DNA from: Oscillospiraceae bacterium
GTDB taxonomy: Bacteria > Bacillota > Clostridia > Oscillospirales > Ruminococcaceae
Direction of reading: 5' to 3'
Length of the DNA: 5,377 bases
Assembly: GCA_019420135.1 (NCBI GenBank)
Contig: JAHZHS010000064.1
Span: 5,914 to 11,290, forward strand
Shown: piece after piece, positions 1 to 4,962 of the stretch
How positions within the stretch are numbered: position 1 is the first letter of the stretch
Layout: each line of letters begins with the position of its first letter
The notes under the pieces: model-generated
Told to the model about the DNA's origin: nothing
Databases searched by the model: none
Seen by the model: only the letters and a program-made list of their open reading frames with translations
Position numbers and translations under genes: made by a program

Positions 1-583
1 TGCGCTTGATGAAGGCGATGATGCTCTGGTCCAGGGTGTCCCCGGCGCAGCGGATGCTGCGGCTGGCCACGATGCCGGACAGGCTGATGACTGCCACCTC
101 TGCCGTGCCGCCGCCGATGTCCACGATCATGCTGCCCACCGGCTCGGTGGTGGGCAGTCCGGCACCGATGGCTGCCGCCATGGGTTCCTCAATGACGGTG
201 ACCTGACGGGCCCCCGCCCGGGCGGCTGCCTGGCGCACCGCCCGGCGCTCCACCTCGGTGACGCCGGAGGGCACGCAGATGACCACCCGGGGACGGCTGA
301 AAATGCCGGAGCCGCAGGCCTGCCGGATGAAACTCTGGAGCATGGCGGCGGTGATGTCAAAGTCGGCGATAACGCCGTCCTTGAGGGGGCGCACCGCCAC
401 AATGGACCCGGGCGCCCGGCCAATGACGGCCTTGGCCTCGTGGCCGACGCTGCGCACCCGCAGCTCGTCGGTTTTGGTGTCCACCGCCACGACGCTGGGT
501 TCCCGCATGATGATGCCGCGGCCCTTCATGTAGACGAGGGTGTTGGCGGTGCCGAGGTCAATGCCGATATCTTTGCTGAACAT
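1..583 (-). CDS. mreB: Rod shape-determining protein MreB/Mbl (actin-like), C-terminus cut off by window edge
   Basis: Bacterial actin homologue that polymerises under the membrane and guides the peptidoglycan elongation machinery. The first 194 residues are present; the family is usually about 335-350 residues, so the remainder lies left of the window. Seen directly: the phosphate-1 ATP loop DIGIDLGTANTLVY (about residues 5-18), RPLKDGVIADF (65-75), the EEPMAAAIGAG segment (132-142) and the phosphate-2 loop VDIGGGTAEVAVISL (154-168). These are diagnostic of MreB/Mbl rather than FtsA or DnaK. The start chosen (MFSKDIG) matches the usual family start and has AGGAG about 10 bases upstream. A second in-frame ATG at 634, with a stronger GGAGG, could add 17 residues. 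It is last of the leftward genes, 95 bases after maf; mreC and mreD may follow outside. Telling MreB from Mbl or MreBH is not possible from this half. Confidence 0.95.
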   Translation of the reverse strand, partial: MFSKDIGIDLGTANTLVYMKGRGIIMREPSVVAVDTKTDELRVRSVGHEAKAVIGRAPGSIVAVRPLKDGVIADFDITAAMLQSFIRQACGSGIFSRPRVVICVPSGVTEVERRAVRQAAARAGARQVTVIEEPMAAAIGAGLPTTEPVGSMIVDIGGGTAEVAVISLSGIVASRSIRCAGDTLDQSIIAFIKR

Positions 584-640
584 AGTGTGAAATCTCCTGG
601 AAATGAATGCGAAAAAACGTGCCAGAATCCCCATTTCGTT

Positions 641-645
641 CCTCC
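641..645 (-). promoter_or_regulatory. Ribosome binding site for an alternative, longer MreB start (ATG at 634)
   Basis: On the minus strand GGAGG ends six bases before an ATG at 634-632, ideal spacing. This ATG is in frame with the family-typical mreB start, exactly 17 codons upstream, with no stop between them. The conventional start at 583 has its own AGGAG, about 10 bases away. Either or both may be used. Against the longer form, only about half of the 17 codons end in G or C, whereas nearly all mreB codons do. Confidence 0.4.
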
Positions 646-667
646 CCGGCCCGGCACGCCGGACCGG
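646..667 (-). other. GC-rich hairpin in the maf-mreB intergenic region
   Basis: In the leftward transcript, CCGGTCCGGC and GCCGGGCCGG face each other. They form nine pairs (one G-U wobble) around a four-base loop; a tenth C-G pair would leave only two loop bases. The hairpin ends directly against the GGAGG of the upstream mreB start. No T-run follows, so it is not a canonical intrinsic terminator. A role in mRNA processing, 3' protection of the maf segment or modulation of mreB translation is inference. Confidence 0.5.
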
Positions 668-678
668 AAGGGGACGGC

Positions 679-1236
679 TCACTCGTCAAAGGCGGCGAGG
701 AGCTGTGCCGTGCGGTGGACGGGCAGGCCCATGATGTTGTAGTAACAGCCCTCGATCCCGCTGCACCACAGCGCCGCCCGGCCCTGGATGGCATAGGCGC
801 CCGCCTTGTCGTAGGGCTCGTCGGTGTCGGCGTAGGCCTGCAGCTCGGATTCGGGAATGGAGGCAAAGTGTACCAGTGTCGTCTCCACCGCCGCGGACTT
901 GCGCCCGTCGCGGCAGATGCAGATCCCGGTGTGGACCTTGTGGGTCCGGCCGGACAGCGCCCGCAGCATCCGCAGGGCGTCCTCCCGGTCGTGGGGCTTG
1001 CCGAACACCTGCCCGTCACAGTCGACGACGGTGTCGCAGCCCAGCACGGTGCAGCCGGGATTGGCCGCTGCCACATCCTCCGCCTTGGCGGTGGCCAGCG
1101 CGCGGGCCAGCAGGGCGGGGGTATCGGCGGTGATGCGGCTTTCCTCCACCGAGCTGGGGCGGACGATGAAATCGCGGGTGATGAGGGCGATGAGCTCGCG
1201 GCGGCGCGGGCTGCCCGAAGCAAGGATCAGGGACAT
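679..1236 (-). CDS. maf: Maf-family nucleoside triphosphate pyrophosphatase (dTTP/UTP type)
   Basis: Hydrolyses non-canonical and some canonical nucleotides (dTTP, UTP and modified forms) to monophosphate and pyrophosphate; the family is also linked to septum inhibition. The protein is 185 residues, normal length. Seen: the N-terminal LASGSPRRREL loop (residues 5-15), GCDTVVDCDGQVFGKP (66-81) carrying the likely catalytic Asp68, SGRTHKVHTG (95-104) and DKAGAYAIQG (143-152). AGAYAIQG is the form seen in the dTTP/UTP (YhdE) branch rather than the YceF branch. The family more often has GADTVV where this has GCDTVV. ATG at 1236 is preferred because AAAGAGG lies eight bases upstream and the conserved MSLILASGSP begins there; an in-frame TTG at 1254 would only add six residues upstream of this. 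It lies 126 bases after dut and 95 bases before mreB. The maf-mreB pairing is well known in Firmicutes. Confidence 0.95.
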   Translation of the reverse strand: MSLILASGSPRRRELIALITRDFIVRPSSVEESRITADTPALLARALATAKAEDVAAANPGCTVLGCDTVVDCDGQVFGKPHDREDALRMLRALSGRTHKVHTGICICRDGRKSAAVETTLVHFASIPESELQAYADTDEPYDKAGAYAIQGRAALWCSGIEGCYYNIMGLPVHRTAQLLAAFDE

Positions 1237-1260
1237 TGGTGTTGCCTCTTTCAAGTAAGG

Positions 1261-1266
1261 ATTATA
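1261..1266 (-). promoter_or_regulatory. Possible internal promoter -10 box ahead of maf
   Basis: A perfect TATAAT on the minus strand lies 24 bases before the maf start, inside the 126-base dut-maf gap, and stands out against the GC-rich surroundings. No convincing -35 hexamer is found 16-18 bases upstream (candidate GCCCTT) and there is no extended TG. It may supply separate expression of maf and mreB, or be chance. If used, the 5' leader would be only about 18 bases. Confidence 0.3.
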
Positions 1267-1362
1267 CCGGCCCGCCCCGTCGAAAGGGCGCGGAACCGGA
1301 CGGAAATGGAAATTTTTACCAAACCTGCACGGCGGAACGCATGGGGTGTCGGGCGGGGGGCA

Positions 1363-1812
1363 TTACAGCTTGCCGGTGGAGCCGAAGCCGCCGGCGCCCC
1401 GGTCGGTGTCGGACAGATCCTCCGCCTGCACAAAGGCGGCCTGCCACACGGGGGCGATGCACAGCTGGGCAATGCGCTCCCCGGGCTGGATGGTGTAGGG
1501 CTCGGTGCCCAGGTTGATGAGGCCCACCCGGACCTCGCCCCGGTAGTCGCTGTCGATGACGCCCACGCAGTTGGGCAGGGTCAGGCCGTGCTTGATGGCC
1601 AGACCGCTGCGGGCGTAGAGCAGCGCCACGCACTGGGCGTCGGGCAGCTCAATGGCAAGCCCGGTGGGGATCATGGTGCGCTGGCCGGGGGCCAGGGTCA
1701 GGGGCTCGTCCAGCAGGGCGCAGAGATCGGCCGCCGCCGCACCGGCGGTGGCGTAGGCGGGAGCCTTGGCCCGGGGGTCCAGCAGCTTGTATTTGACGGT
1801 TTTGGTTTCCAT
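1363..1812 (-). CDS. dut: Deoxyuridine 5'-triphosphate nucleotidohydrolase (dUTPase)
   Basis: Splits dUTP to dUMP and pyrophosphate, keeping uracil out of DNA and feeding dTMP synthesis. The protein is 149 residues, the usual size of the homotrimeric family. All five trimeric dUTPase motifs are visible in order: motif 1 GAAAADLCA (about 24-32), motif 2 ARSGLAIKHGL (67-77), motif 3 GVIDSDYRGEVRVGLIN (84-100) with the catalytic-site Asp and substrate-stacking Tyr, motif 4 GERIAQL (111-117) and the C-terminal P-loop-like motif 5 RGAGGFGSTG (138-147). The start METKTVKYK is fixed by GGAGG six bases upstream. An open frame continues further upstream past this ATG but overlaps the preceding gene and lacks family similarity. 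It stops 126 bases before maf, another nucleotide-pool enzyme, which makes a functional pair. Confidence 0.97.
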   Translation of the reverse strand: METKTVKYKLLDPRAKAPAYATAGAAAADLCALLDEPLTLAPGQRTMIPTGLAIELPDAQCVALLYARSGLAIKHGLTLPNCVGVIDSDYRGEVRVGLINLGTEPYTIQPGERIAQLCIAPVWQAAFVQAEDLSDTDRGAGGFGSTGKL

Positions 1813-1833
1813 GGAAGTCCTCCGGTTGTGAAA

Positions 1834-1857
1834 GCGCGGGCGGATAGGGAACCGCGC
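1834..1857 (-). other. Small GC hairpin between the membrane-protein gene and dut
   Basis: The leftward transcript can form GCGCGG/CCGCGC, six pairs around a 12-base loop, within the 49-base gap just after the upstream stop codon. It is followed only by TTTC, so at most a weak terminator or processing site. Confidence 0.3.
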
Positions 1858-1861
1858 ATGG

Positions 1862-2098
1862 TTAATCGTAGTCGATGGTGTAGGCCACTTCGGGGGCGTT
1901 GTCGGACGGCTGCCCGGCCAGGCCGATGAGGGCGGCAATGCCGCCCAGGGCCAGGCTGACGCCCACAAAGATGGCCGCAGCCTTCTCGATGGCAAGATAG
2001 ATGCGGCAGAGCAGGCGGGGCGGATGCAGGGCCAGGGCGACGATGGCCGCGCCGATGCCCAAAAGGGCAAGGCCTTCCCTGAGGGTCTTGTTCTTCAT
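1862..2098 (-). CDS. Small hypothetical membrane protein, two predicted transmembrane helices
   Basis: I do not recognise this 78-residue protein. Reasons to believe it is real: a near-perfect AAGGAGG five bases before the ATG, start and stop fitted neatly between neighbours (40 bases after the rlhA-like gene, 49 before dut), and codons ending mainly in G or C like its neighbours. The N-terminus MKNKTLREG is basic. It is followed by a hydrophobic stretch about residues 9-24, a short basic/proline hinge (HPPRLLCRIY, 25-34), a second hydrophobic stretch about 39-62 rich in Ala, Gly and Leu, and an acidic tail ending TIDYD. By the positive-inside rule both ends may not be equivalent; topology is uncertain. 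It could be a small partner of envelope or division proteins given zapA and mreB nearby, but no function can be assigned. Confidence 0.75.
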   Translation of the reverse strand: MKNKTLREGLALLGIGAAIVALALHPPRLLCRIYLAIEKAAAIFVGVSLALGGIAALIGLAGQPSDNAPEVAYTIDYD

Positions 2099-2138
2099 GG
2101 CGTCCTCCTTGTGGATGATTGGATGGGCGGCGCTGCTG

Positions 2139-4268
2139 TCACTGCGCCTTGGTGGGATCATTATAGTATAGCCCGCGGGTGAACTCGCCGTCAAACGGTT
2201 TGCCCTCCTGCAGCAGCGCCAAAATCTGGGCGGCACGCTGGGGCGTCTCGGTGGTGAAGGCTGCCACCGCCCAGTCCACCGGCAGTTCGCCCAGCCGGTC
2301 CCCCATGTAGAGGGGCACCGGGTTGTACACCGTGCGCACCCCGTTTTCGGGCAGGCCGCATTCCACCAGGAAATCCCGGCCCTTGCGGTCCCGCAGACGG
2401 CCCTCATGGCTGCATCCGGCGCAGCTGGCATGGTCGGGACGGTTTTTCAAAGGGCAGGCCCGGGTGAGCATGAGGGGGATATGCCCGTAGCACAGAGCCG
2501 CCACCGGCAGGAAACCGCCCTCCGGCAGGGAACCCACCGGCCGCATGGCGTGGACCGGCGTCTCGGGATGGATCAGCAGCCCTTGGGCGCCCAGCTTTCC
2601 GCAGCGCAGGGCCGACAGGGGATTGGTGATGTTCAGGCCCAGCCCGCCATAGACGGGGCTGTCCCCCGTAAGGCGGAACTGCGCCAGATTGTTGAGGACA
2701 AAGCCCCGGAAGCCGCCCTCCGCCCGGAGTTTTTCCACCCGGGCGCGGACATTCTCCTCAATGCCGTACATGGCCCGGGGCAGCTCGATGAGGGTCTTGC
2801 CCCGCAGCCCGGCGGGAACTTTCTCCGCCTCCCACAGGGGAAAGATGAGCAGGGGCAGGTTCTCCGCCTGCCGGGGCATCTGGTCCACCCGGGCAAAGCG
2901 GGCGGCCAGTTTCGGCTGACCGGCACGGGGCCGGGGAGCAAAGGCGGGCAGGGTGTATGCCTGCACCGGCAAAGGATGGGGCTGGCTGCGCTTTTCCAGC
3001 AGGGCCTCCAGACAGCGGCGGCGCAGATCGTTGGCCGCGCTGCCCGGCAAAAACCAGGGGCCGCCCTCCTGCTCGATGCTGCAGGAGGCCGCCGCAAAAG
3101 GAGTGCCGCCGGTTTTCTGCAGGCTCTTTTCCAGAGCCGGGGCGGGATCGTTTTTGGCGGGGGAGAGGGCGGTGTCCGGGTCGGTGTAGGCCGACACCCG
3201 GTTGCCCTCCCGGTCGGCGGCGGTCAGGCGGGCGCCGTCCTCGGTCACGGTGAGGGTGAAGTCCACCGGCACACGGGAATACTCTCGGCGGAACAGCTCC
3301 CGGGCCTTGGGGGCGGCCAGACGGCTGCGCTCGGCGTCGGCCTCGGTGCGGACGCCGAACATGGCGCCGTCGTTTTTGCCGGTGAAGTAGCCGTCGGTGA
3401 AGCCGGAGCGGGAGAAAATGTCCCGCACCAGGGCCTCGTCGTAGGGCTGGCCCTCCCGGGCGCAGCGGCAGGCCACCACCGAGGCGGCGGTGTATTCGGG
3501 GGGGCGCAGGCGGCCCTCGATCTTGACGCTGGCCACCCCCGCGGCCATGATGTCGGCCATGTGGGGGATGAGGTCCATGTCCTTGAGGCTGAGATGGCAG
3601 GCCTGGCCCGGCTTGCCGGGGCGCAGGTCGGAGGCGTCGAAGGGCAGGCGGCAGGGGCCCGCACAGGCGCCGCGGTTGCCGCTGCGCCCGCCCAGGAAAG
3701 CACTCATCATGCACTGGCCGCTCATGGCCATGCACAGCGCCCCGTGGACAAAGATCTCCACCTCAATGGGGCTCTTGGCCGTGATGGCACGGATCTCTTT
3801 CAGGGAGAGCTCCCGGGCCAGGATGACCCGGGAAAAGCCCATCTCCGCCAGCTGGCAGGCGCCCTCCGGGGTGTGGATGCTCATCTGGGTGCTGCCGTGG
3901 AGGGCAAGGCCGGGGGCGATCTGCCGGGCCAGGGAGGCGGTGGCCAGGTCGTCCACAATGAGGGCGTCCACCCCTGCCTCGGCGGCAGCGCGGATGGCAT
4001 TGGCCAGGTTGTCCAGCTCGCTGTCGTAGACCAGGATGTTCAGGGCGGCGTGGACCCGCACGCCCCGGGCATGGCAGAAAGATACCGCCTCCGCCAGCGT
4101 TTCGGTGTCGAAATTGCCGGCCGTCCGCCGTGCGTTGAAGCCCGCAAACCCCAGATAAACAGCATCAGCGCCGCTGTAAACAGCGGCGCTAAGCATTTCG
4201 GCATTGCCTGCCGGGGCAAGGATCTCCAACCCGTGGGGCGGGCCGGACGGATGCAGTGCGGCCCCCAT
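2139..4268 (-). CDS. rlhA: U32 family peptidase-like protein with DUF3656, RlhA/YdcP type (23S rRNA C2501 hydroxylation)
   Basis: Long U32-family protein, 709 residues from the ATG. E. coli RlhA (YdcP, about 650 residues) is needed for 5-hydroxycytidine at 23S rRNA C2501 using prephenate-derived chemistry; the same reaction is inferred here. N-terminal barrel starts LEILAPAGNAEML (about 14-26) and AVYSGADAVYLG (29-40). The U32 signature EIFVHGALCMAMSGQCMMS covers 171-189. Cysteines 179, 186, 202 and 206 (also 224) are candidate Fe-S ligands by analogy to UbiU/UbiV. A DUF3656-like part follows, including KTGGTPF (385-391) and NDLRRRCLEALL (413-424). Near the end, YGHIPLMLTRACPLKN and CAGC before DRKGRDF resemble the family C-terminus. 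The ATG overlaps the zapA stop by one base (TGATG), suggesting translational coupling; only a distant AGGA precedes it. An adjacent TTG one codon upstream is less likely. Protease activity is not expected. The exact rRNA target is not provable from sequence alone. Confidence 0.88.
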   Translation of the reverse strand: MGAALHPSGPPHGLEILAPAGNAEMLSAAVYSGADAVYLGFAGFNARRTAGNFDTETLAEAVSFCHARGVRVHAALNILVYDSELDNLANAIRAAAEAGVDALIVDDLATASLARQIAPGLALHGSTQMSIHTPEGACQLAEMGFSRVILARELSLKEIRAITAKSPIEVEIFVHGALCMAMSGQCMMSAFLGGRSGNRGACAGPCRLPFDASDLRPGKPGQACHLSLKDMDLIPHMADIMAAGVASVKIEGRLRPPEYTAASVVACRCAREGQPYDEALVRDIFSRSGFTDGYFTGKNDGAMFGVRTEADAERSRLAAPKARELFRREYSRVPVDFTLTVTEDGARLTAADREGNRVSAYTDPDTALSPAKNDPAPALEKSLQKTGGTPFAAASCSIEQEGGPWFLPGSAANDLRRRCLEALLEKRSQPHPLPVQAYTLPAFAPRPRAGQPKLAARFARVDQMPRQAENLPLLIFPLWEAEKVPAGLRGKTLIELPRAMYGIEENVRARVEKLRAEGGFRGFVLNNLAQFRLTGDSPVYGGLGLNITNPLSALRCGKLGAQGLLIHPETPVHAMRPVGSLPEGGFLPVAALCYGHIPLMLTRACPLKNRPDHASCAGCSHEGRLRDRKGRDFLVECGLPENGVRTVYNPVPLYMGDRLGELPVDWAVAAFTTETPQRAAQILALLQEGKPFDGEFTRGLYYNDPTKAQ

Positions 4269-4633
4269 CAATCGGGGATATCCTGCCGCGCCTTGAGCCG
4301 TGCCTCAAGATCCGCGACCTTCTTGCGCAGGGCGACGTTGTCCCGGCGCAGTTCCTCGGCGGCCATCTTGGCGCTGGCCGCGTCCTCCAGATAATCCTTG
4401 ATCTGACGGCGCATGTTGTCGGCGCTGCCGCTGGCCTTTTCCAGCTCGTCGCGGTAGCTCAGGGCGGTCATGACCGCCGCCGTGGTGATGGAGACCGACT
4501 TGGAGGAGCTCATCAGCTCGTTCATGTCCAGATTGAGCCGGTCGGCCAGGTTCTGCATATAATCTTCGCTCTCGCTGGTGGCGATGACGTAACTGGAACC
4601 GCAGATGTTCAGGCGTACCTTAGATGTTGCCAT
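4268..4633 (-). CDS. zapA: Cell division protein ZapA
   Basis: Small cytosolic protein that bundles FtsZ filaments and stabilises the Z-ring at midcell. The protein is 121 residues; the family is about 85-130. N-terminal globular part: KVRLNICGSSYVIATSESEDY (5-25), the beta-hairpin that reads like V-x-I-x-G-x-x-Y-x-I, then helix MQNLADRLNLDMNELM (26-41) and TTAAVMTALSYRDELEK (50-66), the typical alanine-rich segment with the conserved DEL. From about 67 to 117 a charged heptad-like region (EELRRDNVALRKKVADLEARL) forms the C-terminal coiled coil for dimer/tetramer assembly. The start is set by AAAGGAG eight bases upstream. The reading frame stays open further upstream to 4717 and beyond, but that stretch is the structured leader and has no ribosome binding site. 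First gene of the leftward unit, overlapping the next gene by one base. Confidence 0.93.
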   Translation of the reverse strand: MATSKVRLNICGSSYVIATSESEDYMQNLADRLNLDMNELMSSSKSVSITTAAVMTALSYRDELEKASGSADNMRRQIKDYLEDAASAKMAAEELRRDNVALRKKVADLEARLKARQDIPD

Positions 4634-4661
4634 GTTTCCAACTCCTTTGACGAAAAATGAG

Positions 4662-4693
4662 AAAAACGTGCGGCAAAATCGGTCTGCCGCACG
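4662..4693 (-). terminator. Intrinsic terminator (attenuator) in the zapA leader
   Basis: In the leftward transcript CGTGCGGCA and TGCCGCACG form a perfect 9-bp stem (4693-4685 with 4675-4667) around a nine-base loop, followed at once by TTTTT and, after CTCA, a second TTTTT. This is a textbook rho-independent terminator, but it sits upstream of zapA, 13 bases before the zapA ribosome binding site, and points toward zapA. It would stop transcription from the upstream promoter before the operon unless prevented. There is no gene right of it on this strand for which it could be a 3' end, within the window. Confidence 0.75.
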
Positions 4694-4730
4694 GGATGGC
4701 AGTGGGAATCCCCGCATTCCAACGTGCGGG
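4687..4730 (-). promoter_or_regulatory. Candidate antiterminator and anti-antiterminator segments of the zapA leader
   Basis: CCGCACG (4729-4723, minus strand) is perfectly complementary to CGTGCGG (4693-4687), the 5' arm of the terminator, so pairing would dissolve the terminator. The pairing could be extended by GGAT/ATCC (4711-4708 with 4697-4694), directly stacked on it. The same upstream segment can alternatively fold locally as CCCGCA/TGCGGG (4730-4725 with 4716-4711), freeing the terminator. The mutually exclusive folds are visible in the sequence; the switching and its signal are inference. No leader peptide with a ribosome binding site is seen. The sequence does not match a riboswitch class I know. 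Confidence 0.5.
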
Positions 4731-4744
4731 CGATATACAAACTT

Positions 4745-4773
4745 ATTATAATATAAAACGTCAGTGAGAGAAA
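4745..4773 (-). promoter_or_regulatory. Promoter for the zapA-to-mreB leftward unit
   Basis: On the minus strand a perfect TATAAT (4750-4745) lies in an AT-rich patch, with a poor -35 candidate TTTCTC at 4773-4768, 17 bases upstream. Expected start of transcription is near 4738, giving a leader of about 105 bases that contains the attenuator-like structure. The -10 match is strong and its position suits the gene; the weak -35 suggests help from an activator or a different exact promoter. Confidence 0.5.
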
Positions 4774-4822
4774 GCCCCTTTTGTGTAAATTCAAAAAAAT
4801 AGCGGTTTGTGCCCAAAATCCC

Positions 4823-4851
4823 TTGCACCAGTGCGGAATATTTACTATAAT
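4823..4851 (+). promoter_or_regulatory. Sigma-A type promoter for glgP
   Basis: TTGCAC (4823-4828) and a perfect TATAAT (4846-4851) are separated by 17 bases, the ideal spacing. Expected start near 4858, leaving a leader of about 105 bases before the GTG. A small palindrome GCACCAGTGC (4825-4834) overlaps the -35 and could be an operator, though its four-base arms are too short to rely on. The two divergent promoters have their -35 regions about 50 bases apart, across an A-rich tract. Confidence 0.7.
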
Positions 4852-4897
4852 CGAGAAGGTGAATCGTCTTACAAGACCCTATTTCCCGTTAGTTTGA

Positions 4898-4938
4898 GCC
4901 GGCAACAGGCGCTTTAAACCCGCGCAGCGCCTTCCGGC
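4898..4938 (+). other. Stem-loop in the glgP 5' leader
   Basis: GCCGG (4898-4902) can pair with CCGGC (4934-4938), and inside it GGCGCT (4908-4913) with AGCGCC (4926-4931), giving an 11-bp interrupted stem with a 12-base loop. It ends nine bases before the AAGGAG at 4948-4953. No T-run follows, so it is not a terminator. It may protect the 5' end or tune translation; no known riboswitch is recognised. Confidence 0.4.
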
Positions 4939-4962
4939 CAATAAGATAAGGAGAGAAACATC

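Noticed and set aside
1237..1254. TTG start for Maf at 1254
   Set aside because: It would place the start over the ribosome binding site of the ATG at 1236, and the family begins at the conserved MSLILASGSP.
2160..2165. TATAAT on the minus strand near the 3' end of the rlhA-like gene, as promoter for the small membrane protein and dut
   Set aside because: It encodes the Tyr-Asn of the terminal GLYYND residues and has no -35 hexamer at suitable spacing.
2406..4394. Very long plus-strand open frame (662 codons) opposite the rlhA-like gene, and a similar 440-codon one at 607-1929
   Set aside because: Antisense shadows of GC-rich genes: stops are rare opposite codons ending in G or C. Translations are low-complexity Gly/Ala/Arg-rich with no family features, and the opposite strand carries unmistakable conserved proteins.
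4634..4745. 6S RNA, which lies beside zapA in gamma-proteobacteria
   Set aside because: The leader is only about 75-105 bases and lacks the long rod with a central bubble; 6S RNA is about 160-200 bases. Kept instead as an unassigned attenuator or small RNA.
4796..4812. CcpA catabolite (cre) site upstream of glgP around AGCGGTTT
   Set aside because: Only the central AGCG-N-TTT part fits; both outer half-site positions (TG and CA) are wrong.
4634..4828. N-terminal extension of ZapA (frame open from 4828, ATG at 4717)
   Set aside because: No ribosome binding site at the upstream starts, the stretch passes through the promoter and terminator hairpin, and ZapA families begin near MATSKVRLNI, which has a good AAAGGAG.
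4866..4877. Hairpin GTCTT/AAGAC at the beginning of the glgP leader
   Set aside because: Only two loop bases and five pairs, too weak and too common to claim.
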